Positions 15,303 to 25,444 of a stretch of DNA of 64,000 nt are shown piece after piece. Below the pieces are notes generated by a model. It ran no database searches. It had not been told where the DNA came from and was given only the letters and a program-made list of their open reading frames with translations. The position numbers and the translations under genes are program-made. Origin of the DNA: Lentzea aerocolonigenes (GTDB lineage Bacteria; Actinomycetota; Actinomycetes; Mycobacteriales; Pseudonocardiaceae); NCBI RefSeq assembly GCF_000974445.1, contig NZ_BBOJ01000001.1:496001-560000 (forward strand). The letters are read 5' to 3'. Within the stretch, counting starts at the first letter, position 1. Each line of letters starts with the position of its first letter.

Positions 15303-18300
15303 TGAGTCGAGGCCCGCTGGGCGCACTGCCCCAGCTCTCGAAGAACGCCAGGCGCGCCCTCGCAGGGGTGGGCGCCCTGGCGTTCCTCAACGCCCTGGCA
15401 CTCGTCGCCCAGGCCGTCGCGCTGGCGTCGGTGATCACGACCCGCGAAGGCCTTCCACTTCTCGCCGTGGCGGTCCTGGCGCGCGCAGCGCTGTCGTGGG
15501 CAACGGAATCTGCTGCTGCGCGCGCCGCCGCGGGGGCGAAGGAGGAGCTCCGCACCCAGCTGCTCGCGAAGTCGTTCGAACGCGGCCCCGGCTGGATCGC
15601 GGAACGCGGTACCGCCGAGCTGTCGGTGCTCGCGACCAAGGGCCTCGACGCGCTCGACGCGTACTTCACCCGCTACCTGCCCGCGCTGGTCACCGCGGTG
15701 GTCGTGCCGCCGCTGGTGGGTGCGTGGATCCTCTTCACGGACTGGCCGTCGGCGGTCCTGATCGCGATCACCGTGCCGCTGATCCCCGTCTTCGCCGCGC
15801 TGATCGGCTGGTACACCGAGAAGCGCGTCAAGAACGCCGCCGACGTCACCGAGCTCCTCTCGGCGCAGCTCCTCGAACTCCTCCGCGCTCTCCCGGTGCT
15901 CACGGTGTTCGGCCGCGCCAAGCAGCAGGCCGCGGCTGTTCGCCAGATCGGTGAGCAGCACCGCAAGGCCACGATGGGCACGCTGAAGATCGCGTTCCTT
16001 TCAGCGCTGGTCCTCGAGATCGCCGCCTCTCTCTCGGTCGCCCTGATCGCCGTCGGCATCGGCATCCGCCTGGTCCACGGCGACATGACCCTGATGACCG
16101 CGCTGGTGGTCCTCATCCTCGCCCCGGAGTGCTACCTGCCCCTCCGCGCCGCGGGCGCCGCCCACCACGCCAGCGAGGACGGCCTGGAGTCCGTCCGCAG
16201 GGTCGCCGACGTCGTTGCTGGAGCTCACGCGGGGCCCCCGCGTGAGCCAAAAGAGTACGTAGGGTCCCCGCGTAACCTCAGCGGACGGGTATTTGTCGAC
16301 AATTTGAGGGTGCTCAGGCGGGGTGGGTTTGCGCCTGACGGGGTCAGCTTTGATGTGAGGCCAGGAGAGATTTATCGACTTGAGGGCGCGAGCGGGACCG
16401 GGAAGTCGACGACGTTCGAGGTGCTCCTGGGGTTCGTGGAGCCGACGGACGGGGGTGTCGAGGTTGTCGGCGACATCGCTTACGTGCCGCAGAAGCCCGC
16501 GTTCGCCGCCGCCACGCCACGCGCTGAGCTTGAGCTCACGGTTCCCGACGCGGACGACATCGAGGAAGTTGCGGATGAGGTCGTGGCCGCGCATCTGCTC
16601 GACAGGCGCATCACGGACCTCTCGACCGGTGAACGCCAACGCGTCGCAGTCGCGCGCGCCCTGCTGAGGGTGCGTCACGGCGCGACGGTGCTGTTGCTCG
16701 ACGAACCGACCGCGCACCTCGACCCGGTGACAAGTCGCAAAGTCGACAAAGCGATCAAGAGAGCAAGCGGCACGGCGGCTGTCGTCCTCGCCTCGCACCG
16801 CGACAAGGAGTCGACCGAGGACGAGACGTTCGCCAGAGTCGTCACCGAGGAGACCCAGCACGAACGCCCGAAGCGCCTGCCGATCCCGTGGAAGGGCGCG
16901 GCCCTGGGCGTGCTCGCGACCCTCGCGGGCATCGCGTTGACCGCGCTGGCGGCCCACCTGATCGCCCGCGCCGCCGAGATGCCGCCGATCCTGACGCTGT
17001 CGGTGCTGGTCGTGGGCGTGCGGACGTTCGCGCTGAGCAAGGGCGTGCTCCGGTACGTCGAGCGCCTCGTCACCCACCACGAGGCGTTCAAGCTCGCGAC
17101 CGACCTTCGCGCCGAGTTGTGGCTTCGGCTCGTGCGGACCCAACGGCGTGATGGACTCCAACGCCTCGTCGAGGACACCGACACCGTGCGGGACCTCGTA
17201 CCGCGAGTGCTGGTGCCACCGGTCGTGGCCGTTGGCGCGGGCATTGCGACCACGATCCTGTTCGCGTTCATCGACCCGGTGGCTGCTCTGACGCTGGGAG
17301 GCCTCCTGCTCGCCGCGGGCCTGGCCGCCCCGGCGGTCGCCGTCTGGACCGAACGCCGGGCCAGCACGAAGCTCGCCAGGGGCCGTCGCAAGGTCGCCGC
17401 CGACACGATCAACGCGCTCGCGGCCGCGCCGGACCTCATCGCGCACGATGCCCACCACCGCGTGCTGGACCGGCTCCACGCCGAAGACGTCGAACTGGCG
17501 GGGGAGACTCGCAAGCAGGCGTTCGGCACGGGCGCGGCCACGGCGATCGTCCTCCTCGCGACCGGTGTGGCGGCTCTGGTCTGCGCCACCACCGGCAACC
17601 CGGTGCTCGGCCTGGTCCCGCTCGCCCTCGCCGAACCGCTGGCCGCACTGCCGCTCGCCGCCCAGCAGCGCAGGGCGTTGGCAGAGGCGAGCGCGCGGCT
17701 CCAGTTCGACGCTCCGGAACGGCAGGAGGTCCCCGGGGGCAAGCGGATCCGGCTTGAGAACGTCGACGTGCGCTGGCCGGGTGCGACCGAGCCGACGCTG
17801 AAGGACCTGCGTCTCAACATCGAGCCGGGCACGCACGTCGCGATCGTCGGCCCGTCCGGCAGCGGCAAGTCGACGTTGTTCGCGCTGCTGCTGGGCTTCC
17901 TGCAGCCCGAACGCGGGATCGTCGAGCTGCCGCGCGCCACCTGGTGCCCGCAGGAACCGATGCTGGTCAGCACGACCGTCCGGGAGAACCTGCGGATGTC
18001 GGGACCGCACGACGACGAAGCGTTGCGGGCCGCTCTGCGCACGGCTTGCCTGCCGGAGTGGGCCGACCGGCTCGACACCGTGATCCGGCCCGACCAGGTG
18101 TCGGGCGGTGAGGCGCAAAGGCTTGCGCTCGCGAGGGCGTTGCTGCACGACGCCGACGTGGTGCTGCTCGACGAGCCCACCGCCCACCTCGACGAACCGA
18201 CCGCGCGAAAGATCCTGGAGCAGCTCAGGCAGGACGGCAGAACGATCTTGCACATCACGCACCGCCCGGACGAGGCGGCGAGGGCGGACCTGGTGCTGGA

Positions 18301-18325
18301 CCTCGGCACGCCCGCATACCGTTGA
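15302..18325 (+). CDS. cydDC: CydD-CydC fused ABC exporter for cytochrome bd assembly
   Basis: This 1007-residue protein joins the two half-transporters that in many bacteria are separate CydD and CydC. Half 1 is a membrane domain (residues 1-310) then an ATPase with Walker A GASGTGKST, signature LSTGE and Walker B VLLLDEPTAHLD. Half 2 is a membrane domain (about 525-800) then an ATPase with Walker A GPSGSGKST, signature VSGGE and VVLLDEPTAHLD. The family exports thiols (cysteine/glutathione or actinobacterial equivalents) or binds heme, and is needed for bd oxidase maturation. The linker before the first ATPase holds a palindromic insertion at 16223-16277 and a lower-GC stretch. Confidence 0.93.
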   Translation: MSRGPLGALPQLSKNARRALAGVGALAFLNALALVAQAVALASVITTREGLPLLAVAVLARAALSWATESAAARAAAGAKEELRTQLLAKSFERGPGWIAERGTAELSVLATKGLDALDAYFTRYLPALVTAVVVPPLVGAWILFTDWPSAVLIAITVPLIPVFAALIGWYTEKRVKNAADVTELLSAQLLELLRALPVLTVFGRAKQQAAAVRQIGEQHRKATMGTLKIAFLSALVLEIAASLSVALIAVGIGIRLVHGDMTLMTALVVLILAPECYLPLRAAGAAHHASEDGLESVRRVADVVAGAHAGPPREPKEYVGSPRNLSGRVFVDNLRVLRRGGFAPDGVSFDVRPGEIYRLEGASGTGKSTTFEVLLGFVEPTDGGVEVVGDIAYVPQKPAFAAATPRAELELTVPDADDIEEVADEVVAAHLLDRRITDLSTGERQRVAVARALLRVRHGATVLLLDEPTAHLDPVTSRKVDKAIKRASGTAAVVLASHRDKESTEDETFARVVTEETQHERPKRLPIPWKGAALGVLATLAGIALTALAAHLIARAAEMPPILTLSVLVVGVRTFALSKGVLRYVERLVTHHEAFKLATDLRAELWLRLVRTQRRDGLQRLVEDTDTVRDLVPRVLVPPVVAVGAGIATTILFAFIDPVAALTLGGLLLAAGLAAPAVAVWTERRASTKLARGRRKVAADTINALAAAPDLIAHDAHHRVLDRLHAEDVELAGETRKQAFGTGAATAIVLLATGVAALVCATTGNPVLGLVPLALAEPLAALPLAAQQRRALAEASARLQFDAPERQEVPGGKRIRLENVDVRWPGATEPTLKDLRLNIEPGTHVAIVGPSGSGKSTLFALLLGFLQPERGIVELPRATWCPQEPMLVSTTVRENLRMSGPHDDEALRAALRTACLPEWADRLDTVIRPDQVSGGEAQRLALARALLHDADVVLLDEPTAHLDEPTARKILEQLRQDGRTILHITHRPDEAARADLVLDLGTPAYR
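16223..16277. repeat. palindromic repeat inserted in frame in cydDC
   Basis: An 11-bp perfect inverted repeat (GCTCACGCGGG, loop GCC, CCCGCGTGAGC; 16223-16247) is followed by CAAAAGAGTACGTA and a second related core GGGTCCCCGCGTAAC. It falls in the linker between the first membrane domain and its ATPase and adds about 18 residues in frame. The composition differs from the rest of the gene. It looks like a small dispersed element, but no second copy is seen in the window. Confidence 0.6.
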
Positions 18326-18330
18326 GGACC

Positions 18331-19414
<1,084 letters not shown>

Positions 19415-19437
<23 letters not shown>

Positions 19438-20032
19438 CCACCCATGCGGCGGCTTGCGTTCGGCGTTCCATGCCGAGTTTGGCGAGCACGGACGTCACGT
19501 AGTTCTTCACGGTCTTCTCCGCGAGGAAGAGACGTTCACCGATTTGGCGGTTCGTCAGCCCCTCGCCGATCAGCTCCAGCACGCGCTGTTCCTGATCGGT
19601 GAGGCCGACCGGGGCCGGGTTGCGCATCCGTTCGAGCACGCGGGCCGTCGTGGCGGGGTCCAGAAGGGACCGTCCAGCCGCGACTTCGCGCACGGCCGTG
19701 ACGACGTCCTGGCCCCTCACCTGCTTGAGCAGATAGCCCGACGCACCGGCCATGATGGCCCCCACCAGTGCCTCCTCGTCGTCGAACGCGGTCAGCACGA
19801 GACAGCGGATGCCGAGGTCGCGGAGCGTCCGGCACAGGTCCACACCACTGCCGTCGGGCAGCTGAACGTCCACGACGGCCACATCGGGCGGTGTCTGCCC
19901 GGCCCGCGTCACCGCCTCGTCCACCGATCCCGCCTCGGCGATGACCGAAATGTCCTCCTCGTCGTCCAGCATCTCGCGCAGCCCCCTGCGCACAACTTCG
20001 TGATCGTCAACCAACAAAACGCGCACTGGCAC
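19415..20032 (-). CDS. NarL/FixJ family response regulator
   Basis: This 205-residue protein has a receiver domain (VRVLLVDDHEVVRRG; phospho-acceptor Asp in VAVVDVQLPDGSG; Lys in GYLLKQVRG) followed by a LuxR-type HTH (LTDQEQRVLELIGEGLTNRQIGERLFLAEKTVKNYV). GTG 20032 is used as the start; GTG 20026 is also possible. It is DevR-like and the natural partner of the adjacent kinase. The two genes converge and overlap at their 3' ends, so they cannot share a transcript, which is unusual for a two-component pair. Confidence 0.94.
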
Positions 20033-20093
20033 GAATCCACCGTACGTCGAATGGCTGTTCCTGAGTACGCCTCGGATTGGCACAGTTCTTGGC

Positions 20094-20588
20094 ATGGCAG
20101 AAGGCTCGGTAAGGCCGGTCGAGGAAGCAGATCGCATAGTTGTCGCCCGATTGGTCCTAGAGCTATGGGGAGCGCACACAGCCGTCGCGCACGGCGAGGT
20201 GTTCTTCCCCGCGAGTCTGCCGGGCTTTTTGGTGGAGAAGCAGGGTCACGTGCTGGGTCTGCTCACCTACGCGGTGGCCAACCACCAGCTGGAGATCGTG
20301 ACGGTCGATGCGCTGCGGCGGGGCCGCGGCGTCGGCACCGCGCTCGTCGACGCCGCGGTTCGCCAGGCGCGCACGCTCGGGTGCAGTCGCGTGCGCCTGA
20401 CGACCACGAACGACAACCTCGACGCGATCCGCTTCTACCAGCGCCGGGGTTTCAAGCTGGCGGCGTTGAGACCGGACGCGGTGCGGGAGGCGCGGAAGCT
20501 CAAGCCCGAGATCCCCGCCGTCGGTGAATACGGCATCCCCATCACAGATGAGCTGGACCTGGAACGATGGGTCGCTCCACGCCAGTAG
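20094..20588 (+). CDS. GNAT family N-acetyltransferase
   Basis: This 164-residue single GNAT domain has the acetyl-CoA loop in RRGRGVGTALVDAA (R-x-x-G-x-G/A) and the C-terminal NDNLDAIRFYQRRGFKL typical of the fold. The start is the ATG at 20094, 61 bp from the divergent response regulator. The substrate is unknown. It is not part of an obvious operon; the downstream macro-domain gene converges on it across a run of DnaA-box-like sequences. Confidence 0.9.
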   Translation: MAEGSVRPVEEADRIVVARLVLELWGAHTAVAHGEVFFPASLPGFLVEKQGHVLGLLTYAVANHQLEIVTVDALRRGRGVGTALVDAAVRQARTLGCSRVRLTTTNDNLDAIRFYQRRGFKLAALRPDAVREARKLKPEIPAVGEYGIPITDELDLERWVAPRQ

Positions 20589-20628
20589 TCCACAGGTGTC
20601 CACAACTCTGTCCACAGGGTTGTGCACA
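20588..20628. other. cluster of DnaA-box-like sequences
   Basis: Within 41 bases between two convergent genes, GTCCACA (20588), TGTCCACA (20597), CTGTCCACA (20608) and TTGTGCACA (20620) occur in the same orientation. The actinobacterial DnaA box is close to TTGTCCACA. No AT-rich unwinding region or dnaA/dnaN gene is nearby, so this is not oriC; it could titrate DnaA or be chance. Confidence 0.45.
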
Positions 20629-20633
20629 AGGTC

Positions 20634-21200
20634 CTAGACGTGCAGCGGGTTGAACGCCTCGTCCCAGGCGGCCGCGACCTGGTGCGCGCACGTGGACGGC
20701 GCGACGCCTCCCACCCCGGTGCCGAGCCCCGGCATCGCGATGGTGCGGACGGCGTCGCGCACCGGCGTGCCGTCCTCCAGGCGTCCTTCGAGCCAGAGCC
20801 GCAGCACGGCCCGTGCCGCGAGGTACGGGTGGACGGTGTCGCCCGGCAGCCGCTCGCCGGGCCGCCGCATGGTCGGCGCGCTGATCAGCCACGCCGGCTC
20901 GGTCTCGCCGGTCGCGACGAGCTGTGCCTCGCCCACGGGGAGCTCACCGCCGTGCAGCGCGAGGACCGCGCTGCGGACGTTGTTCTCGACCTGGGGGAAC
21001 GCCGTGGCGTAGACGGCGTCGATGCCGCCGCGCATCCAGCCCTGTGAGTTGGCGGGACTGACGATCGCCTGCGCGCGGATGTCCAGCACGGACCCGCGAT
21101 GCACCCGCACCCCGGTGCGTCCGTCGGCGACGGCGAGCCAGGCGTTCGCCATCGGTTCGTCGACCGCGCACAACACGAGTTCAGGCGCTAGAGCGGGCAC
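20634..21200 (-). CDS. macro-domain (ADP-ribose-binding) protein
   Basis: This 188-residue protein contains a macro fold. IVSPANSQGWMRGGIDAVY matches the NAAN...GGG(V/I)D ADP-ribose loop, and IAMPGLGTGVGGVAP is the second phosphate loop. Proteins of this kind bind or hydrolyse ADP-ribose derivatives. The start at GTG 21200 gives MPALAPELVLCAVDEPM. It is monocistronic and convergent with the GNAT gene. No ADP-ribosyltransferase partner is seen nearby. Confidence 0.88.
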   Translation of the reverse strand: MPALAPELVLCAVDEPMANAWLAVADGRTGVRVHRGSVLDIRAQAIVSPANSQGWMRGGIDAVYATAFPQVENNVRSAVLALHGGELPVGEAQLVATGETEPAWLISAPTMRRPGERLPGDTVHPYLAARAVLRLWLEGRLEDGTPVRDAVRTIAMPGLGTGVGGVAPSTCAHQVAAAWDEAFNPLHV

Positions 21201-21299
21201 GCCTCAAGCATTCCAGTTCGAACGGTCCTGACGGAACCCAGGTTTGGCGGCTGACACAGGCGTGATTCTCGCCTCTGATCGCCGCACTACGCTGACCCG

Positions 21300-22190
21300 A
21301 TGCCGCGCATTGCGTACTTCGGACCACAGGGCACGTTCACGGAGCAGGCAGCTCTCCGCTTCGACGGCGAACTGGTCCCGTTCGAGACCATCCCGCTCGC
21401 CGTCGCGGCCGTGCGCGAGGGTTCGGTCGAGTTCGCGTGCGTGCCGATCGAGAACTCCGTCGAGGGCGCCGTGCCCGCGACCCTCGACGTGCTGATCCGG
21501 GACGAGCCCGTCGTCGCCGTCGCCGAGACGGTGCTGGACGTGAAGTTCAGCATCCTGGTCAGGCCGGGCACCACGGAGATCAAGACCATCGCCTCGCACC
21601 CGCACGCGCTGGCCCAGGTCCGCGAGTGGATCGCGGAGGAGTTGCCCGGCGTCACCTCGATCGCCACGTCGTCCACGGCGGCCGCCGCGGCTGCCGTGGA
21701 GCGCGGCGAGTTCGACGCCGCCGTGACCGCCCCGGTCGCCGTGAACCACTACAAGCTCGACGAGTACGCCACCGGCGTCCTGGACGTGGCCGACGCGCGC
21801 ACGAGGTTCCTGCTGCTGCGCCGTCCGGGCCAGTTGCCGCAGCCGACCGGAGCAGACCGCACGAGCGTCGTGGTCACGACCCCGGACCGCGTGGGCGTGC
21901 TGTCCGAGCTGCTCACCGAGCTCGCGTTGCGTGGCATCAATCTCACCGGCCTCGAATCACGCCCCACGAAGGGCAAACTGGGCACGTACCGCTTCTACAT
22001 CGACGTCGAGGGGCACATCGCAGAACCGAGGATCGGTGACGCGCTGGCCGCGCTGCACCGACACTCGCACGAGATCCGGTTCCTGGGCTCCTTCCCGAAG
22101 GCCGACCACGAACCAGTCGAGGCTCACAACGAGGAGTTCGCCGCAGCAGCCGCTTGGGTCGATGCTGTCAGAAAGGGCGAGCGCGGGTGA
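21300..22190 (+). CDS. pheA: prephenate dehydratase
   Basis: This enzyme converts prephenate to phenylpyruvate in phenylalanine synthesis. The 296-residue protein has the periplasmic-binding-like catalytic domain (RIAYFGPQGTFTEQAA at the start; VPIENSVEGAVPATLD; a TSSTAAAA stretch) and a C-terminal ACT domain with the ESRPTKGKLGTYRFY region that binds Phe for feedback inhibition. There is no chorismate mutase fusion. It overlaps the downstream phosphatase gene as GTGA. Confidence 0.96.
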   Translation: MPRIAYFGPQGTFTEQAALRFDGELVPFETIPLAVAAVREGSVEFACVPIENSVEGAVPATLDVLIRDEPVVAVAETVLDVKFSILVRPGTTEIKTIASHPHALAQVREWIAEELPGVTSIATSSTAAAAAAVERGEFDAAVTAPVAVNHYKLDEYATGVLDVADARTRFLLLRRPGQLPQPTGADRTSVVVTTPDRVGVLSELLTELALRGINLTGLESRPTKGKLGTYRFYIDVEGHIAEPRIGDALAALHRHSHEIRFLGSFPKADHEPVEAHNEEFAAAAAWVDAVRKGERG

Positions 22191-22780
22191 GGTTGCTGCT
22201 GGTCAGGCACGGTGAGACGGCGTCGAACATCGAACGCAAGCTGGACACGGCGATGCCGGGTCCCCCGCTCACCGAGCTGGGCCACAAGCAGGCCCGCGAG
22301 CTGGCCGACATCCTCGCGTCCGAAGACATCACCGCCGTCTACGCGAGCATCGGCCTGCGCGCCCAGCAGACCGCACTCCCCACCGCCGAACGCTTCGGCC
22401 TGCCCGTGCAGATCCTCGACGGCGTCCACGAGATCCAGGTCGGCTCGCTGGAGGGCCGCAACGACACCGAGGCCTACCGGACCTACCTGGAAACCGTGAT
22501 CAAGTGGGCCGAGGGCGCCCTGGACGTGCCGTTCCCGGACGGCGGCGAGACCGGGCAGCAGGTGCTGGACCGGTTCCTGGGCGCCATCGAGTCGGTGCGG
22601 CAGGACGGCACGGTCATGGTCGTGACGCACGGCGGCGCGGGCCGGATGGGAGCGCTGGCGCTGGCGTCGAACGTCCCGGTGGAGCTGGCGGAGAACCTGC
22701 TGCCGAACACCGGGGTCGTGGTGCTGGAGTCCGACGGGGACGGCTGGCTGTGCCGGTCGTGGGCGGGCGTGGAGATCTAG
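22187..22780 (+). CDS. histidine phosphatase family protein (phosphoglycerate-mutase-like)
   Basis: This 197-residue protein starts at GTG 22187. The RHG motif is LLLVRHGETASN, with further family residues in ITAVYASIGLRAQQTA and a second His in VMVVTHGGAGRMGAL. It is translationally coupled to pheA. The substrate is unknown; candidates are small phosphorylated metabolites. Its stop overlaps the convergent gene by 4 nt. Confidence 0.92.
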   Translation: MRLLLVRHGETASNIERKLDTAMPGPPLTELGHKQARELADILASEDITAVYASIGLRAQQTALPTAERFGLPVQILDGVHEIQVGSLEGRNDTEAYRTYLETVIKWAEGALDVPFPDGGETGQQVLDRFLGAIESVRQDGTVMVVTHGGAGRMGALALASNVPVELAENLLPNTGVVVLESDGDGWLCRSWAGVEI

Positions 22781-23235
22781 GCACGCCTGAGAGGCAGTCC
22801 CGCTTCTGCACGCCACCACTCGGCGTCGGGTGAGGCGGTTTCGCGCCACCGAACCAGCTGGTCGGTGACCGACTCGATCGCCGCTGTCAGCTGCTCGACC
22901 GTGGTCGCGTTCGCCTCGACTTCACGGACGTAGTGCGTGCCGTGGTCCTGTGGGCACCAGCACCACACGCCGACCGTTGCGGACACCGCGGTTTCTCCCG
23001 CGGGTGAGCTGAGGCCGACGCACAGCTCCAGTTCGACCTGGTCGTCCGCGGCCCCGCTCAGACAGGTGACGCCCGTCAACGAGAACTGCCCGCCGTTGCA
23101 CGCTTCGCCGGGGAACCAGTCCCAAATCGCGGGCTGCAGGCGTGAGACGGCACCTCGAATCCGGTCGAGCTGCTCCGGTGGCGTGCTGGGGAACAGCACC
23201 GCCAGATCCACCTCGGCCAGGTCCGGTGCTCGCAT
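22777..23235 (-). CDS. conserved hypothetical protein
   Basis: This 152-residue soluble protein has no motif I recognise. It contains a WCWCPQDHG cluster, several further Cys residues and an acidic, helical C-terminus ending WWRAEAGLPLRRA. It is the last gene of a three-gene set with the septum-formation protein and the small metallopeptidase, starting one base inside the latter's stop (TGATG). Confidence 0.7.
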   Translation of the reverse strand: MRAPDLAEVDLAVLFPSTPPEQLDRIRGAVSRLQPAIWDWFPGEACNGGQFSLTGVTCLSGAADDQVELELCVGLSSPAGETAVSATVGVWCWCPQDHGTHYVREVEANATTVEQLTAAIESVTDQLVRWRETASPDAEWWRAEAGLPLRRA

Positions 23236-23585
23236 CAGCCCCAGCCCAGCTCGTGCAGCTTCGCGTCGTCCACCCCGAAGTGGTGCGCGACCTCGTGCAA
23301 CACGGTGACCATCACTTCCTCCACCACGTCGTCCTCGGTGTCGCAGATGTCGAGGATCGCCTCGCGGTAGATGAAGATGTGGTCGGGCAGCGTGCCGCCG
23401 TAGTCGGTGTTGCGCTCGGTCAGCGCGATCCCCTGGTACAGGCCGAGCAGTGACGGCTCGTCCGGGTTGCGGTCCTCGACGAGCACCACGACGTTGTTCA
23501 TCGCGTGCATGAACTCGGGCGGGATCAGGTCCAGGGCCTCTTCGACCAGCTCGTCGAAGCGACCGCGGGTCATCTCGACGGTCAT
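23235..23585 (-). CDS. minimal zincin-like metallopeptidase family protein
   Basis: This 116-residue protein has the HExxH zinc motif in VMVTVLHEVAHHFGVDD and the family N-terminus MTRGRFDELVEEALDLIPP, matching the small bacterial MMP-like zincin family (DUF1025 type). No signal peptide is present. Its start overlaps the septum-formation gene stop as ATGA. The biological substrate is unknown. Confidence 0.9.
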   Translation of the reverse strand: MTVEMTRGRFDELVEEALDLIPPEFMHAMNNVVVLVEDRNPDEPSLLGLYQGIALTERNTDYGGTLPDHIFIYREAILDICDTEDDVVEEVMVTVLHEVAHHFGVDDAKLHELGWG

Positions 23586-24676
23586 CGTTTCTCTGTGGTC
23601 GTGGTGGTGGGGGCGCTGGAGGACGGTTTGTCCTTGTCGGGCTTGTTGGACTGCGAGGGCTCGCCCGACTGGGAAGGATTGCCCGACTCCGAGTGCAGCG
23701 GGGCGCCGGTCGGTTCGTCCTGGGGCTTGACCGAGGTGGTCTGCGGCGGGTTCGAGGTGGTCAGCGGGGCGCCGTTCGGGTTGCGGACGCTGCCGCTCCA
23801 GGCCACCAGGTTCTCGCCCTGGGGAACGGCGCCGACCTTGCAGTTCGCCTTGCGGGAGCCGACGGCCCAGCTCTTCTCGGAACGGGTGTCCCAGGTGACG
23901 AGCAGGCCCTTCGCCTTCAGGTCCGCGCCGCCGGTGTACTCGGCCGCGATGGCCGCGCACTTCTCCGACATGATCGGGTCCTGCTTCTCGGGGGCCAGGA
24001 ACTCGCCCTCGGGGTGCTGGAAGACGCCGACGATCTCGAACGCGTGCGGCTGGGCGCAGTCGACCGGGTCTCCCACCGTGTTCTTGTCGCCGAGCGCGAG
24101 GCACACGCCCGGGTCGTAGACGTTCGACTGGTCCTGGGTCTTGGCGCTGCCGAACGACGGCAGGGCGGCTCCGGACGGTGCGGTGACCTGCAGGCCGCAG
24201 CGGAGCTGGCGGTAGCCGTCCGACCAGCGGCGCTCGTCCGGGTTCAGGGTGCTGACGCCGTACTTGCCGTCCGGGTCGAGCTTGCCACCCATGTACGTGG
24301 TGGCGGCCTGCGCGCACTGCTCCTGGGCGATCTTCTCCCAGGCCTCGGCGTTCGGGAACGGCGCTTCCTTCGGGTACGCGCCGGTGATGTCCGCGAGACC
24401 CGTCACCTCGAACTTGTGGGCCGCCGAGCAGTCGACCTTCTTCGCGTCGGAGAGGTCCGCCTTCGACCAGTCGAGGCATTCGCCCGCCACGGCCTGGTAG
24501 GCGGCGTTCACGAGCTCGCGCTTGGTGCCGAGCGGGCCTCCTGCCAGCACGGACGTGAACGCGGAGAGCATCAGGAGGACGAACGCGCCGAGGAAAGCGC
24601 CGACCATCACAAGCCGCGTGTCGCGGATGTGACCTGATCGACTCAACCAACCGGCGCTCGGAGACATCTCATCCAT
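23582..24676 (-). CDS. septum-formation domain membrane protein
   Basis: This 364-residue protein has a short cytoplasmic N-terminus, one membrane helix (about residues 22-45, LVMVGAFLGAFVLLMLSAF) and an extracellular part. Two copies of the septum-formation module are visible: AGECLDWSKAD...VDCSAAHKFEV and PGVCLALGD...VDCAQPHAFEI, with paired cysteines. The C-terminal ~60 residues are a Ser/Pro/Thr-rich wall-spanning tail. The domain is found in actinobacterial proteins linked to septation; the exact role is unknown. The start is the ATG at 24676. Confidence 0.85.
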   Translation of the reverse strand: MDEMSPSAGWLSRSGHIRDTRLVMVGAFLGAFVLLMLSAFTSVLAGGPLGTKRELVNAAYQAVAGECLDWSKADLSDAKKVDCSAAHKFEVTGLADITGAYPKEAPFPNAEAWEKIAQEQCAQAATTYMGGKLDPDGKYGVSTLNPDERRWSDGYRQLRCGLQVTAPSGAALPSFGSAKTQDQSNVYDPGVCLALGDKNTVGDPVDCAQPHAFEIVGVFQHPEGEFLAPEKQDPIMSEKCAAIAAEYTGGADLKAKGLLVTWDTRSEKSWAVGSRKANCKVGAVPQGENLVAWSGSVRNPNGAPLTTSNPPQTTSVKPQDEPTGAPLHSESGNPSQSGEPSQSNKPDKDKPSSSAPTTTTTEKR

Positions 24677-24799
24677 GATGCCCGTGCCGTGTGAGACGGC
24701 TGTGCGCCGGGTTCGGTCGAGTGTTGCTATTAGGACACTCGTCACTGAATCGGCCGTCTTTCAGCCGCATCGCTAGGTACCTTGCCCGCGGGAGTGGTG

Positions 24800-25438
24800 A
24801 TGACTGACAACAACCTGCCAGGTCCTGGCCAGCCGACGCCCGAGTCGGGGCAACCGTCGGGTGCGCCCGGCCAGCCACAACAGCCGCCGCCGTACCAGCC
24901 GGCGCCGCAGCAGCAGCCCGCCAAGGGCAAGGTGCGGCAGCAGCAGGCCGGCGTGACGAAGCCGCGCCAGCCGTCGGTCGCCGAGCAGCGCGCTCGTGCC
25001 GCCGCGCTGAAGGCGCAGCAGGAGCGGTTCGCCGCCGAGTCCGCCGCGTTCGAGAAGCGCCGCAAGACGCGCAAGCGCCTGCTCATCGGCGGTGGTGTCA
25101 CCCTGGGCGTGGTCGCGCTGGTCGCGATCTGGTACGCGGCCGCCAGCCCGAAGAACGTCACGGCGCAGTGCACCGACCAGAACAACGTGATCGTCGACGA
25201 CGACTACTGCTCCGACAGCTACTACCGCAGCCACGGCGGGTACTCGAGCGGCGGGTTCATCTACATCGGCAGCAGCTCGTACCGCTACAACTACGGCGGC
25301 ACCGGCGCGATCGGCCAGAAGGTCACCGGCGGGAGCTACACGATCCCGAAGGGCGCGAACGTCGCCACCAAGTCGGGTACGTCCATCCAGCGCGGTGGCT
25401 TCGGCGTCAGCAGCGGCTCCTCCAGCAGCGGAGGGTGA
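24800..25438 (+). CDS. YgiB/YjfM-like (DUF1190-type) membrane protein
   Basis: This 212-residue protein has a Pro/Gln-rich cytoplasmic N-terminus (to about residue 65), a charged helix, one membrane segment (LLIGGGVTLGVVALVAIWYAA) and a small external domain. That domain has two Cys (TAQCTDQNN, DDYCSDSYY), Tyr/Gly/Ser-rich sequence and the tail IPKGANVATKSG...IQRGGFG. The RGGFG ending and Gly/Tyr-rich body resemble E. coli YgiB. The next gene encodes a YgiC-like ATP-grasp ligase, as in E. coli ygiBC, which supports the match. The start is the ATG at 24800 after GGAG. Confidence 0.75.
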   Translation: MTDNNLPGPGQPTPESGQPSGAPGQPQQPPPYQPAPQQQPAKGKVRQQQAGVTKPRQPSVAEQRARAAALKAQQERFAAESAAFEKRRKTRKRLLIGGGVTLGVVALVAIWYAAASPKNVTAQCTDQNNVIVDDDYCSDSYYRSHGGYSSGGFIYIGSSSYRYNYGGTGAIGQKVTGGSYTIPKGANVATKSGTSIQRGGFGVSSGSSSSGG

Positions 25439-25444
25439 CCGGAG

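Noticed and set aside
20588..20628. Interpretation of the DnaA-box-like cluster as the replication origin
   Set aside because: No dnaA, dnaN or gyrase genes nearby, only about 41 bp of boxes, and no AT-rich unwinding element.
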